64,000 nt of DNA from Polycladidibacter hongkongensis (GTDB taxonomy: Bacteria > Pseudomonadota > Alphaproteobacteria > Rhizobiales > Stappiaceae): contig NZ_LLWC01000008.1 of assembly GCF_001561995.1 (NCBI RefSeq), forward strand, positions 1 to 64,000, written 5' to 3'. Positions within the stretch are counted from its first letter, which is position 1. Each line of letters opens with the position of its first letter. The position numbers and the translations under genes are program-made. Positions 9,268-18,842 of this stretch are shown piece after piece. The notes below the pieces were generated by a model that saw only the letters and a list, made by a program, of their open reading frames with translations, searched no databases and was not told the origin of the DNA.

Positions 9268-11535
9268 CTATACGGGAATATTGTGTGTCTTGGCAAAGTC
9301 TTGCAAGAAGGCACGCACATCGCTCCGGCCTTTGCCTGCTTGCAGAACTGTCTGCATCTCGCTCTGCAGCAGGCTTATATCCGTCTCCAGCAGCATCCGC
9401 TTAACCGGGCCGATAGAAGAGGGCGACATAGACAAGCGGCGATAGCCACAGCCCAGCAACGCCAATGCAGTCAATGGCTTACCAGCCAACTCGCCGCATA
9501 GGGTAACCGGCACATCTGCATTGGCACCAGCCTGCGCAATCTCGCGTAGTGCCCGCAAAAACCCTGCCGACAACGCATCGAAGCGATCGGCAACACGGTT
9601 GTTCCCACGGTCTGCAGCAAAGAAGAATTGCAACAAATCGTTTGAGCCAACAGAGACGAAATCTACTTCTGCAAAAATCTCTTCCAGCTGATACAGCAGC
9701 GCTGGCACTTCCAGCATCACGCCAAGCTTCAGATCCGCAGGCACAGCATGGCCATGTTGGCGCAAATGCTTCAACTCGCGCTCCACATAATCCTTAGCCT
9801 GATGAAACTCATCAAGGTTTGCAACCATGGGGAACATAATGCGCAAATGCCGTTCTGCCCCGGCGTGAAGCATCGCCCTGATCTGCGTGCGCAACATGCC
9901 CGGACGATCAAGCCCAAAACGAATAGCGCGCCAGCCCATTGCCGGGTTCTCCTCCTGCGCAAACCGCAGGTATGGCAGCATTTTGTCACCACCAATATCG
10001 AGCGAGCGAAAGGTAACCGGCTTATCCTTCGCCGCATCCAGCACCTTGCTATAAAGCATCTGCTGCTGTTGCATGCGTGGAATAGAGCTCGCCACCATAA
10101 ACTGTAGCTCGGTGCGGAAGAGGCCGATGCCATCAGCTCCGGCATCTTCAAGGCTCGGCAAATCCACCAGCAACCCAGCATTAAGCTGCAGGGTTACCGG
10201 CACACCGTCTTTGGAAACAGAGGCAACATCGCGCTGTTCTCGGTACTTCTCCTGCCGCTTGGCACGAAAACGCACCTTCTCCGCAAACGCCTGCTCCACA
10301 TCCGCAGCAGGCCGCAAAAACACTTGGCCAATCTCGCCATCAACGATCATGGCATCGCCGGCTTCTGCCACCGAGACGATGTCTTCAACTTGCCCGACAG
10401 TGGGAATACCCAGTGCCCGCGCGACAATCGTCACATGGCTGGTTGCACCGCTCTCTTCTAAGACAAGACCCCGCACGTGATCCCGGTCATAATCCAACAG
10501 CTCGGCAGCGCCCATATTACGCGCCACAATTATCGCATCCTTGGGTAATTCGCTATCCTGTGCGCCGTGCTCGCGCCCCATCAACTCACGGATCAGCCGG
10601 TGTGCTAGATCATCCAGATCGTGCAAGCGCTCACGCAAATAAGGGTCGGTCTGGCGCAACATCTGCGCACGTGTGTCGCTTTGTACTTTTTCAACTGCCG
10701 CCTCGGCTGTCAGGCCGTTGCGAATGGCCTCCTCGATCTTGCGGATCCATCCGCGATCATAAGCAAACATCCGATAGGCTTCTAGAACCTCTCGGTGTTC
10801 GCCATGCTGGGAAAATTCGCCAGAGGCCAACATACGGTCCAGAGATTGGCGCAACCGTTGCACAGCATCCCCAAGCCGAACTTTCTCCGCCTCGCCATCC
10901 TCGGCAATCAGTTTCGTGATTTCAACGCGCGGCTCGTGCAGCACCACATGCCCAAGACCAATACCATCGGCAAGGCTAACCCCGGTAAGGTGCATGGGCC
11001 TTGTAAGATCTATTGTCGTGCCTTGCTGAGTGATCGCTTCCAGCTCACCGGCCGCCACCATCTCGGCGATAACCATCGCTGTGGTTTGCAGCGCCTCTAC
11101 TTCGTCCTCGAAATAGGTTCGGTGCTCTTTGTTTTGCACGACCAAAACGCCGAGCGTTCGGCCAGCGCGCAATATAGGTACCCCGAGGAAGGAGTGATAT
11201 TGTTCTTCTTCGGTTTCGGGGCGATAGGCAAAAGAAGGGTGCGCCTGCGCATTTGGCAAGTTGAGCGGCCGCGCATTCGAGGCGATAAGGCCCACAAGCC
11301 CCTCCCCCACTTTTAGCGCTGTTTGGTGTACCGCTCGCTTGTTAAGGCCTTCGGTGGCAAACAACTCCAGCACGCCATCCGCGCGCAGAATATAGACAGA
11401 GCACACCTCTGCAACCACATTCGCTGCGATAAGACGTACGATATTATCAAGCCGCTCCTGCGCGTCGATAGGCTCCGCCATCACCTCACGCAGGCGACGA
11501 AGCAAAACGCGTGGTCCGGCCAAGCTGCTGCGCAT
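9268..11535 (-). CDS. ptsP: Phosphoenolpyruvate--protein phosphotransferase PtsP (EI-Ntr)
   Basis: First enzyme of the nitrogen phosphotransferase system: it autophosphorylates on histidine with PEP and passes phosphate to NPr and then EIIA-Ntr. An N-terminal GAF domain (about 20-165) marks EI-Ntr and in relatives senses glutamine/2-oxoglutarate. It is followed by PEP-utilising N-terminal, mobile and TIM-barrel domains. The phospho-histidine lies in the GATSHVTIVARALG motif near residue 367. The C-terminal barrel holds the VGSNDLLQFFFAADR active-site segment. The 755-residue length fits. Its position after lysC is common in Rhizobiales. Homologues control potassium transport, nitrogen metabolism and the stringent response. 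Confidence 0.95.
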   Translation of the reverse strand: MRSSLAGPRVLLRRLREVMAEPIDAQERLDNIVRLIAANVVAEVCSVYILRADGVLELFATEGLNKRAVHQTALKVGEGLVGLIASNARPLNLPNAQAHPSFAYRPETEEEQYHSFLGVPILRAGRTLGVLVVQNKEHRTYFEDEVEALQTTAMVIAEMVAAGELEAITQQGTTIDLTRPMHLTGVSLADGIGLGHVVLHEPRVEITKLIAEDGEAEKVRLGDAVQRLRQSLDRMLASGEFSQHGEHREVLEAYRMFAYDRGWIRKIEEAIRNGLTAEAAVEKVQSDTRAQMLRQTDPYLRERLHDLDDLAHRLIRELMGREHGAQDSELPKDAIIVARNMGAAELLDYDRDHVRGLVLEESGATSHVTIVARALGIPTVGQVEDIVSVAEAGDAMIVDGEIGQVFLRPAADVEQAFAEKVRFRAKRQEKYREQRDVASVSKDGVPVTLQLNAGLLVDLPSLEDAGADGIGLFRTELQFMVASSIPRMQQQQMLYSKVLDAAKDKPVTFRSLDIGGDKMLPYLRFAQEENPAMGWRAIRFGLDRPGMLRTQIRAMLHAGAERHLRIMFPMVANLDEFHQAKDYVERELKHLRQHGHAVPADLKLGVMLEVPALLYQLEEIFAEVDFVSVGSNDLLQFFFAADRGNNRVADRFDALSAGFLRALREIAQAGANADVPVTLCGELAGKPLTALALLGCGYRRLSMSPSSIGPVKRMLLETDISLLQSEMQTVLQAGKGRSDVRAFLQDFAKTHNIPV

Positions 11536-11626
11536 GCCTCGACCTACCTAAATTCATTTCGTTCTATTGATGCATCAAATGCCCCACTTGCAAAGCGGGA
11601 CATTTGGCAAATTGACAAGCAGATCT

Positions 11627-12880
11627 TTACTTGTCGTCGAGACCATATAGCGAATGCAGGGCACGCACCGCAAGCTCGGTATAGGCAGAATCAATCAAAA
11701 CCGAGATTTTAATCTCCGAGGTGGTAATAGCACGGATGTTAATGCCCTTTTCGGCCAACCCGCGGAAACACTCCGAAGCAATACCGGCGTGAGAGCGCAT
11801 GCCCATACCAATCACTGAGACTTTGACCACATCTGTAGTGCCCTCAAGGCTTTCATAGCCAATGTCTTCCAGATGCTTTTCAACGACCTGGAGAGCGCGA
11901 TCATAATCAGACTCAGGAACCGTAAAAGTGATATCGGTTGTTTTGCCATCCGGCGAGATATTCTGGACAATCATGTCCACATTGATGTTCGCCTCTGCAA
12001 GCGGCACAAACACCGCGCTGGCAACACCGGGCTTGTCCGCCACATTGCGGATGGAGATTTGCGCTTCGTCCTTGGAGTAGGCGATACCGGTTACGACTTG
12101 TTGTTCCAATATTTCATCCTCATCGCAGATAAGAGTGCCCGGCGGCAAACCGCCCGCGCCTATCTGTGGGGCATCCGGGTCATCAAAACTTGAGCGTACG
12201 AAAGTGCGCACGCCATGCACCATGGCCATTTCAACAGAGCGCACCTGCAACACTTTAGCACCAAGAGATGCCATCTCCAGCATCTCTTCAAAAGCGACAC
12301 GATCCAGTCGCTTGGCTTTAGAGACAATGCGTGGATCGGTGGTATAGACACCGTCAACATCAGTGTAAATATCGCAGCGATCCGCCTTGATTGCCGCAGC
12401 AATTGCCACAGCGCTGGTATCAGAGCCACCACGTCCCAATGTCGCAATGCGGTTATCCGGCGCCAACCCTTGAAAGCCAGCGATAACTGCCACTTGCTTA
12501 CGCTCCAGCCGCTCAATCAAAACATCGCCTTCAATGCTTTGAATTCGAGCGGCCCCATGCGCCTCATTGGTGCGGATCGGGATTTGCCATCCCTGCCAAG
12601 AACGGGCATCCACGCCCATTTCTTGCAGCACGATTGCCAGCAGACCGGAAGTCACCTGCTCGCCGGTGGCAACCACCGCATCATACTCACGCGCATCATG
12701 CATCGGCGCGGCATCCTTGGTGTAACCAACCAGCTGATTGGTAACGCCGGACATGGCAGAAACCACCACAGCCACTTCGTTACCTGCATCAACTTCCCGC
12801 TTAACGTGGCGCGCCACATTGCGAATTCTTTCTAAATCAGCGACGGAGGTGCCGCCAAACTTCATAACTAATCGGGCCAT
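11627..12880 (-). CDS. lysC: Aspartate kinase
   Basis: Catalyses the first step of the aspartate pathway to lysine, threonine and methionine. The 417-residue protein starts with the amino-acid kinase motif KFGGTSV (residues 8-14), has a kinase fold to about residue 250 and two C-terminal ACT domains (about 265-417) that bind lysine/threonine for feedback inhibition. It is monofunctional (no homoserine dehydrogenase fusion). It heads the minus-strand run to ptsP, prfA and prmC (91 bases to ptsP) and is divergent from ubiG. The presence of the ACT pair predicts allosteric control. Confidence 0.96.
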   Translation of the reverse strand: MARLVMKFGGTSVADLERIRNVARHVKREVDAGNEVAVVVSAMSGVTNQLVGYTKDAAPMHDAREYDAVVATGEQVTSGLLAIVLQEMGVDARSWQGWQIPIRTNEAHGAARIQSIEGDVLIERLERKQVAVIAGFQGLAPDNRIATLGRGGSDTSAVAIAAAIKADRCDIYTDVDGVYTTDPRIVSKAKRLDRVAFEEMLEMASLGAKVLQVRSVEMAMVHGVRTFVRSSFDDPDAPQIGAGGLPPGTLICDEDEILEQQVVTGIAYSKDEAQISIRNVADKPGVASAVFVPLAEANINVDMIVQNISPDGKTTDITFTVPESDYDRALQVVEKHLEDIGYESLEGTTDVVKVSVIGMGMRSHAGIASECFRGLAEKGINIRAITTSEIKISVLIDSAYTELAVRALHSLYGLDDK

Positions 12881-13038
12881 CGCCTAATAGTATCCTCCGA
12901 GGGCCTTGTCGCAGGCTAGATATATTGCCATCTTTTCAGCGGCTATCCATACAACCCACGCCTTACAACCGCAACCAGTGACTTGACAAAACCATGCCAA
13001 ACCACCACCAGTAACCCACGCCGATACGGGAGTTACAC

Positions 13039-13794
13039 ATGGCACAGCCAGAGAACAACAGCGCAACCATCGATCCATCCGAGGTGGCACATTTTGCCTC
13101 CATCGCCGCCGAATGGTGGGATCCTGCTGGCAAGTTCCGCCCGTTGCACAAGTTCAACCCGGTTCGGGTATCCTATATAAAAGAGTACGTCTGCGATCAC
13201 TTCGGCAAGGACGAAAAAGACGCCAAGGCGCTAACGGGCCTCCGCATTCTTGATATTGGCTGCGGCGGCGGCCTGTTGAGCGAGCCCATGGCACGCATGG
13301 GAGCAGATGTGGTTGGTGCCGATGCCGCAGAAAAGAATATACAAGTTGCCGGTCTTCATGCGCAGCAGTCAGGCCTGAACATCGATTATCGCCACACCAC
13401 CGCGGAAGAGCTTGCATCAGCCGGGGAACAATTTGATGTCGTCCTCAACATGGAAGTCATTGAACATGTTGCAGATGTTCCACTTTTTTTGGAGTCATGT
13501 GCCAAAATGGTAAAGCCGGGCGGGCTCATGTTTGTAGCAACGCTTAACCGCACACCAAAGTCTTACGCCCTCGCTATCCTCGGCGCGGAGTACGTGCTGC
13601 GCTGGCTTCCGGTAGGCACCCACACTTACAGCAAGTTCCTGCGCCCCGAAGAGATCGAAGAGCCACTCAAAGGGCACGGGCTAAACGTGTACGAGCGTTG
13701 CGGCGTTAGCTACAATCCACTATTTGACCGCTGGTCACGCTCAACAGATCTAGACGTGAACTACATGCTTATCGCTCAAAAACCTACAGGCTAG
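13039..13794 (+). CDS. ubiG: Bifunctional ubiquinone biosynthesis O-methyltransferase UbiG
   Basis: Performs both O-methylations in ubiquinone synthesis. The 251-residue protein shows the UbiG signature near the N-terminus ([21 protein letters not shown]), SAM motif I LDIGCGGG at about 70-77, and the MEVIEHV motif after it. The divergent arrangement with lysC is widespread in alphaproteobacteria. A hydrolase gene follows after 19 bases and is probably co-transcribed. Confidence 0.96.
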   Translation: MAQPENNSATIDPSEVAHFASIAAEWWDPAGKFRPLHKFNPVRVSYIKEYVCDHFGKDEKDAKALTGLRILDIGCGGGLLSEPMARMGADVVGADAAEKNIQVAGLHAQQSGLNIDYRHTTAEELASAGEQFDVVLNMEVIEHVADVPLFLESCAKMVKPGGLMFVATLNRTPKSYALAILGAEYVLRWLPVGTHTYSKFLRPEEIEEPLKGHGLNVYERCGVSYNPLFDRWSRSTDLDVNYMLIAQKPTG

Positions 13795-13813
13795 GTTAAG
13801 TTGGAGCGCCCGC

Positions 13814-14512
13814 ATGTCTAAGCATGCCAAACCTCACCCTTTGGTCTTTCTGCCTGCGCTAGCTTGTGACGCGCGGCTTTTTTCGTATCTTGCCCCAAAC
13901 CTGCCAGAGGCTGAGATAATCTGCCCCAACTACTGTGAAAATCACAGTGTAGAAGAACTGGCGATCGCCGTGCTCGCCAATGCGCCACCACGCTTCGCCT
14001 TGGCTGGCGTCTCTATGGGGGGCTACGTCGCACTTGAAATGATTCGCTTGGCGCCTGAACGCATAACTCACGTTGCTTTTATAAGCACCAACGCACGTGC
14101 CGACACGGCCGTTCAAAGCGCCAAACGGCGCAAACAAATTCAACTAGCGAAAAACGGAGGCCTATCAAAACTGGTCGCCGCGCAGCTATCGCTATTGCTT
14201 GCCTGTCCAAGACCGGAAACACAGCAGCTGGTGAGACAGATGTTTGTCGAAACAGGCGCTGAACGCTTTGCCAATCAACAAACAGCAATAATGCACCGCC
14301 GCAACCTGCTAAATGCACTTGCAAAAATCAAAATATCCACCGCGATTGTGCATGGAACAAACGACAAAATTACTCCCTCAACGCATATGCAGGAAATAGC
14401 GGAGCAGATAGAAGAGGCGAAATTTTACTGCTTCGAGAACTGTGGTCACCTGATACCGCTAGACGCCCCCGACCAACTTGCACAGAGTTTACGAGCGATG
14501 CTGCGCAATTAA
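13814..14512 (+). CDS. Alpha/beta hydrolase
   Basis: A 232-residue cytosolic alpha/beta hydrolase. The nucleophile elbow is GVSMGGYVAL (Ser near residue 60), the acid is probably the Asp in HGTNDKITP and the catalytic His lies in ENCGHLIPLDAPD near the C-terminus. No signal peptide is evident. Its close spacing to ubiG suggests one transcript; whether it works in quinone metabolism is unknown. The substrate cannot be predicted from the sequence. Confidence 0.88.
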   Translation: MSKHAKPHPLVFLPALACDARLFSYLAPNLPEAEIICPNYCENHSVEELAIAVLANAPPRFALAGVSMGGYVALEMIRLAPERITHVAFISTNARADTAVQSAKRRKQIQLAKNGGLSKLVAAQLSLLLACPRPETQQLVRQMFVETGAERFANQQTAIMHRRNLLNALAKIKISTAIVHGTNDKITPSTHMQEIAEQIEEAKFYCFENCGHLIPLDAPDQLAQSLRAMLRN

Positions 14513-14693
14513 GAAAAATACCGTTACACGCGGTAGCGGCCCATTAAATATCAAGGCTATCTCTAACACCCGACTCTTGCCTATAACCCATGCCAATCTC
14601 TAGGGTTATGCAACACTGTTCTTGCTTGTAAGTGCAGGGTTTGCGGCGCACCCGCCCATGAATACTTCCACCCGTGAACTAAGGGAGGCACAT

Positions 14694-15260
14694 ATGGCAG
14701 ATAAACAAACAGCAGCTGACAGTAAGCCGAAAATTGTCGATCCAGCAGACGCATGGTACTGGGCAGAAACTGTCGATGCCTTGGAGATGAAAAGTGTTCT
14801 TCTGCCAAGCCAACTTCACTTCAAATGGATTGAACTGGGCTACAACGCACTTTCGAAACAAATGGATTTCTTCCAAACGCGGCTGCGCGCTGATAGTAAG
14901 CTGTTGCAAACGCTTGGGGAAGCGCCTTCACCAACTGCGTTACCGGAAATCTCCCGAGAGTACTGGCAGCAGGCCCTGCAAGATTTTAAGGGCTCGTTCG
15001 CCCATGAAAATCTTGCGCCCACCTCCGCCGAGAATACCACAAGCGACACGGCGCAAGGGCCCCTCTCATCGGGCACCCAACCGCTAACCACCAAGACACC
15101 TGCCCCTTCAACTAAGCCAGAGCCGACGAAACAACGCACGACCAAAAGCCCGTCCCCTGCAAAAAGCCGGGCGGCTTCAGCGAAAACCAGCACCTCGACA
15201 GCAACGAAAGTCGCTGCACCTCGGAAGCGGCCGGCACGCAAAGCAACACCTGTTACTTAA
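14694..15260 (+). CDS. Phasin-like protein with a basic Ala/Pro/Lys tail
   Basis: Predicted 188 residues. The start is the ATG at 14694, preceded by a strong GGGAGG ribosome site; an upstream in-frame start at 14622 has none. The first 105 residues form a helical, phasin-like segment (motifs WYWAETVDALEMKS, LSKQMDFFQTRLRADSKLLQ) similar to small granule-associated or polyhydroxyalkanoate-synthesis proteins of Rhizobiales. From about residue 120 the protein turns into a disordered Thr/Pro/Ala/Lys/Arg tail reminiscent of histone H1 and of the DNA-binding tail of PhaF-type phasins. I infer, but cannot prove, binding of storage granules to DNA. The gene stands alone and converges on the DUF1178 gene. 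Confidence 0.7.
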   Translation: MADKQTAADSKPKIVDPADAWYWAETVDALEMKSVLLPSQLHFKWIELGYNALSKQMDFFQTRLRADSKLLQTLGEAPSPTALPEISREYWQQALQDFKGSFAHENLAPTSAENTTSDTAQGPLSSGTQPLTTKTPAPSTKPEPTKQRTTKSPSPAKSRAASAKTSTSTATKVAAPRKRPARKATPVT

Positions 15261-15281
15261 ATTCTCTGCTGGCGGGGACGA

Positions 15282-15833
15282 TTAGTTCTTGTCCTCTGGG
15301 AGACTTGGTAGCGGTAACAGGTCAATGCCTTCGTCGACAAGCTCGCGCACATCATCCAAACTGCTTTCGCCGTAGATGCCACGCTGTTCAGCTTCACCAT
15401 AGTGGATTTTTCGCGCTTCATCGGCAAAATCAGCGCCTACATACTCCGCATTCTTGGTCACGTGGTCACGTAGCTTACGTAGAGATTCAACCGCCTCTTG
15501 CGTTATAGCGTCGCCGCCAAGCATGGGCGCAGCAGCGGCAGATACACTTGCGTTTTCCTGCGCAGCCGTGCCTTTCCCAGCACTTGCCTTTTGCGTGCTG
15601 TGCTGTTTCTCCACTGCTGAAACCACAGCCTTCCGCTCCAGCTCGTTACGCGCATTCTCCTGTTTTCTCGAAGTGGAAACATTTGGCGCCATCAAGCGCT
15701 TCTCCACCTCTGTCGAGCCGCAGTGCGGGCAATTCACATAACCTGCACGCCGCTGCTCTTCAAAGTCTCCAGAATTACGAAACCAGATTTCGAAGCTGTG
15801 GCCATTGTCACAGCCCAATGCATACTTAATCAA
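15282..15833 (-). CDS. DUF1178 family protein
   Basis: A 183-residue protein of an alpha/betaproteobacterial family of unknown function. It begins with a treble-clef-like cysteine arrangement (C8 and the CPHC pair near residues 35-38) typical of a small zinc ribbon. A variable Ala/Gln-rich stretch and a conserved C-terminal helix (VTKNAEYVGADFADEARKIH) follow. The start is TTG at 15833, overlapping the TGA stop of the nitrilase gene by four bases, so the two are translationally coupled. It is the last gene of the comF-grxC-nitrilase-DUF1178 run, an order conserved in Rhizobiales. Function is unknown. Confidence 0.88.
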   Translation of the reverse strand: MIKYALGCDNGHSFEIWFRNSGDFEEQRRAGYVNCPHCGSTEVEKRLMAPNVSTSRKQENARNELERKAVVSAVEKQHSTQKASAGKGTAAQENASVSAAAAPMLGGDAITQEAVESLRKLRDHVTKNAEYVGADFADEARKIHYGEAEQRGIYGESSLDDVRELVDEGIDLLPLPSLPEDKN

Positions 15834-16681
15834 ACTGCGGGCTCCCCCGCATGAAACTCTTGCAAATCAAAGTGGCGGGCATTCTTTAAGGCCGGAATTC
15901 GCTGCCGGCATTCATCAACCATACTCACATCGATCTCTGCACTCACGACACATGGATCGTCCCCATCAGCCTCAGCAAGCACGCGCCCCCAAGGATCAAC
16001 AATTAGCGAATGCCCAAATGTTTGCCGGCCATCTTCGTGAAGACCGCCTTGCGCACTACTGATCATAAATGATCCGGTTTCAATGGCCCGGGCCCGCTGC
16101 AAGACATGCCAATGCGCCCGACCAGTTTGCGCGGTAAATGCGGCTGGAGCCGACAGCACGTGCGCACCCGAGCGCGCTTGCGTTGCGAACAAATGAGGTT
16201 GGCGCACATCATAACAAATCGCCATGCCAAACTTCGCCATTGGTGTCCGCACCGTGACACACGCCGCTCCTGCTCGATAGCTATCGCTTTCGCGCCAGCT
16301 CTCGCCATTGGCCAAATCAACATCGAACATATGGATTTTATCATAGCGCGCGTGAACCAGGCCATCTGGCGCAAGCATGTAACCACGATTGGCTAAAACA
16401 CCGCCTTCAAGGCGCACAGCAAGGGACCCTAGATGCAGCCAAATGCCCAGCTTTGCGGCTGTTCCCGCCAACTCTAGCAAAAACGGGTCTTGTGCTTCGT
16501 CAGAAGCCCTGGCCCATTGTTCATCGCGGCTGCGACACAGAACATTGGTCATCTCGGGGGTCTGTACATATTCAGCACCACGGGCCGCGGCCTGTTCCAC
16601 CAGGTCCTTGCACATCTCAAGGTTTTCTAACGGCTGCTGAGATGAACGCAGTTGAACACATGCCGCAATAAACTTACCCAT
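15830..16681 (-). CDS. Carbon-nitrogen hydrolase (nitrilase superfamily)
   Basis: A 283-residue amidase of the Nit1/Nit2 type; the closest characterised relatives hydrolyse deaminated glutathione or omega-amides. The catalytic triad is visible: Glu in QTPEMTN (residue 43), Lys in YDKIHMFDVDL (about 114) and Cys in AICYDVRQPHLF (about 155). It is preceded by an AAGGGG ribosome site. Its place directly behind glutaredoxin fits repair of glutathione-derived metabolites (inference from context and family). Confidence 0.9.
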   Translation of the reverse strand: MGKFIAACVQLRSSQQPLENLEMCKDLVEQAAARGAEYVQTPEMTNVLCRSRDEQWARASDEAQDPFLLELAGTAAKLGIWLHLGSLAVRLEGGVLANRGYMLAPDGLVHARYDKIHMFDVDLANGESWRESDSYRAGAACVTVRTPMAKFGMAICYDVRQPHLFATQARSGAHVLSAPAAFTAQTGRAHWHVLQRARAIETGSFMISSAQGGLHEDGRQTFGHSLIVDPWGRVLAEADGDDPCVVSAEIDVSMVDECRQRIPALKNARHFDLQEFHAGEPAV

Positions 16682-16712
16682 GGGCGCCCCTTAACAAATA
16701 ATTGTATAAACC

Positions 16713-16973
16713 TTAGGAAAGCGAAAGCATCGCGTCTAGTTGCCCACGGCGCTCCAACGCATAAAGGTCATCACAACCGCCAATATGTTCTCCTGCGATA
16801 AATACTTGCGGAAACGTCGCTGCACCGCCGGATTTAGAGATCATTTCCGCCCGATAAGATGGCTCATCACTCGCATTATACTCCGTATACGCGACACCTT
16901 TTTGTTCCAAAAGGCGTTTGGCCCGCAAACAATAACCACACATATCACGCGTGTACATTACTACATTAGCCAT
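16713..16973 (-). CDS. grxC: Glutaredoxin 3
   Basis: An 86-residue dithiol glutaredoxin that reduces disulfides or glutathionylated proteins with glutathione. The active site is CGYC at residues 12-15 (CPYC is the usual form) and the glutathione-binding TFPQVF and GGCDDL motifs follow. It is a dithiol rather than CGFS monothiol type, so it is not the expected iron-sulfur partner of the BolA encoded elsewhere in this window. It lies 31 bases upstream of the nitrilase gene. Confidence 0.95.
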   Translation of the reverse strand: MANVVMYTRDMCGYCLRAKRLLEQKGVAYTEYNASDEPSYRAEMISKSGGAATFPQVFIAGEHIGGCDDLYALERRGQLDAMLSLS

Positions 16974-17056
16974 CTCAGATTCCCTGTACGTTTTGACTCA
17001 GTGCCAAATTCCAATTAGCCATATATGTTCTCGCCCTAATAAACATCAAGGCCTAT

Positions 17057-17830
17057 TCAGTTATCTTTTTGTAAGTCCATATCTAAAACCATTCGTTCAG
17101 GCAATGCTCTGGCAAACACAAGACCGCCGAGCACATCCACGCCCTCGTGTTGCAGGGCACGCGTACAGGCGTGCAGTGTGGCACCACTGGTGTAAACATC
17201 GTCAACCAGTAACACACGTTTACCCGCAAGGTCTGAACGGGCGATTTCATCTATCACCATACTACCAGATAGATTTTTCCAACGCGCGGCGCGGCTTAAG
17301 CCAATTTGCTGGCTTGTCTTTCTGTTTCGTACCAAACCATTACAGACCTCCAGCTCTTTCACATGCAAAGACAACTCTTTGGCAAGTAAAGCGGACTGGT
17401 TATATCCACGTTCAAACAATCGCTGGCGATGCAATGGAACAGGAACAAGACAATCAACACAGTTCAACAGATCTCTGTGGCACAGGTACAAAAGCGCTCC
17501 TAGAGTACGGCCCAGTCGCACTTTTTGTCTAAATTTGAACGCCTTGACGATTTCCTGTGCCACCCCGTCATAGCACACCGCTGCATAAACCCCCGGAAGA
17601 CTGTCGATATCCCCGGCGACATTATGAGGTAGGAACTGCAACTCGGCCCAGCAGCTTTGACAAAGAGCTCCATTGGCTTGAACGACTTGCCTACAAGCAG
17701 CACATGTCGGCGGCCAAACACAGTTGACCCCAACCTCTACGACATCCTTCAAGGTCATGCTGAAAGCCAACTCTATCAATCTCCGCCAACTCGACCCAAA
17801 TACGCTCTGCCTAAGTCTATAAAAATCCAC
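17057..17830 (-). CDS. ComF family protein
   Basis: A 257-residue member of the ComF/GntX group. The N-terminal half carries a four-cysteine zinc site (CVWPPTCAAC and CQSC, about residues 37-60). The C-terminal half is a phosphoribosyltransferase domain with the PRPP-binding loop VLLVDDVYTSGAT. Relatives take part in DNA uptake (Bacillus ComFC) or gluconate use (GntX); the role in alphaproteobacteria is unproven. The start is GTG at 17830; an ATG 24 codons downstream is possible but has no better ribosome site. It is first in the operon comF-grxC-nitrilase-DUF1178 and divergent from the methyltransferase gene. Confidence 0.9.
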   Translation of the reverse strand: MDFYRLRQSVFGSSWRRLIELAFSMTLKDVVEVGVNCVWPPTCAACRQVVQANGALCQSCWAELQFLPHNVAGDIDSLPGVYAAVCYDGVAQEIVKAFKFRQKVRLGRTLGALLYLCHRDLLNCVDCLVPVPLHRQRLFERGYNQSALLAKELSLHVKELEVCNGLVRNRKTSQQIGLSRAARWKNLSGSMVIDEIARSDLAGKRVLLVDDVYTSGATLHACTRALQHEGVDVLGGLVFARALPERMVLDMDLQKDN

Positions 17831-17957
17831 TTAGCTCGTCGCCCACCCTCTTGCCTTGGCTGAGACTAGCAGCTACCCCTTTTCAGTCAAAAACTTGGCG
17901 ATAGCTAAATATCAGGGCCACCTTGTGATGTGGCCGTACAAGAACGCGAGGCCCTAC

Positions 17958-18842
17958 ATGTCCCAGCAACCTCTTTTTGACAGAGCGCTCGTGGCTGATC
18001 GCCGCCGCCGCGCCTTAAGCACTAACAAACAAGAGGCTCGCTTTCTTTTAGATCTCGCCACCCAAGAGATTTCTGATCGATTGTCTATGGTGTCTCGAGA
18101 GTTTGACAGAGCCTTGGATCTGGGCGGCCACACCGGCGCACTATCACAGGCATTGATAAACAGCGGCAAGGCAAGGCAAGTGATACGAGCCGATCTGTTT
18201 TGCGCAGATCCTAATCTACCAGCGCCAGATCTTATTTGCGATGATGCCCTTCTGCCCTTCGCTTCAGAAACACTCGATCTGGTTGCCTCCCCCCTTAGCC
18301 TGCATCTTTTGGATGATTTGCCCGGCGCACTGAGCCAAATACGCAGGGCCCTTCGCCCCGACGGCCTGTTCCTTGCAGCCGTTTTAGGGGCAGATACCTT
18401 GTATGAGCTAAGAGATTGCCTCACGCGTGCTGAAGCCGAAGTGACAGGCGGTCTTTCACCGCGCATCATTCCCATGGCAGATACGCGTGACTTGGGCAGT
18501 CTCCTGCAAAGAGCCGGATTTGCACTGCCTGTGGTCGATACAGAGAAATTTACTGTGCGCTACGATAGCGCATTTGCACTGATGAAAGACCTGCGGGCAA
18601 TGGGAGCCGCCAACCCGTTAACAGCACGGCAACGTAATTTTACCCGCAAAGAGGTCTTTTTAAGAGCAGCAGAGCTGTACGCAACAGACTACAGCGATCC
18701 AGATGGCCGAATTCGTGCAACATTTACATTCGTCTGCCTCTCGGGTTGGGCACCGCACGAATCTCAGCAACAACCGCTTAAGCCAGGCACTGCAAAACAA
18801 AGCCTGGCAGACGCCCTTAAAACTTTTGAAAAGAAGACTTAA
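17958..18842 (+). CDS. SAM-dependent methyltransferase (NDUFAF5/BioC-like)
   Basis: A 294-residue class I methyltransferase. I start it at the ATG at 17958 behind GAGG, where the family N-terminus (LFDRALVADRRRRA) begins. Motif I reads ALDLGGHTGAL. The LxLHLLDDLPGALSQIRRALRPDGLF segment is typical of the group that includes mitochondrial NDUFAF5, an arginine hydroxylase for complex I, and BioC. The divergent link to comF is conserved in Rhizobiales. Substrate is unknown; a respiratory-complex assembly role is a family-based guess. Its stop overlaps the stop of the convergent pilin gene. Confidence 0.85.
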   Translation: MSQQPLFDRALVADRRRRALSTNKQEARFLLDLATQEISDRLSMVSREFDRALDLGGHTGALSQALINSGKARQVIRADLFCADPNLPAPDLICDDALLPFASETLDLVASPLSLHLLDDLPGALSQIRRALRPDGLFLAAVLGADTLYELRDCLTRAEAEVTGGLSPRIIPMADTRDLGSLLQRAGFALPVVDTEKFTVRYDSAFALMKDLRAMGAANPLTARQRNFTRKEVFLRAAELYATDYSDPDGRIRATFTFVCLSGWAPHESQQQPLKPGTAKQSLADALKTFEKKT

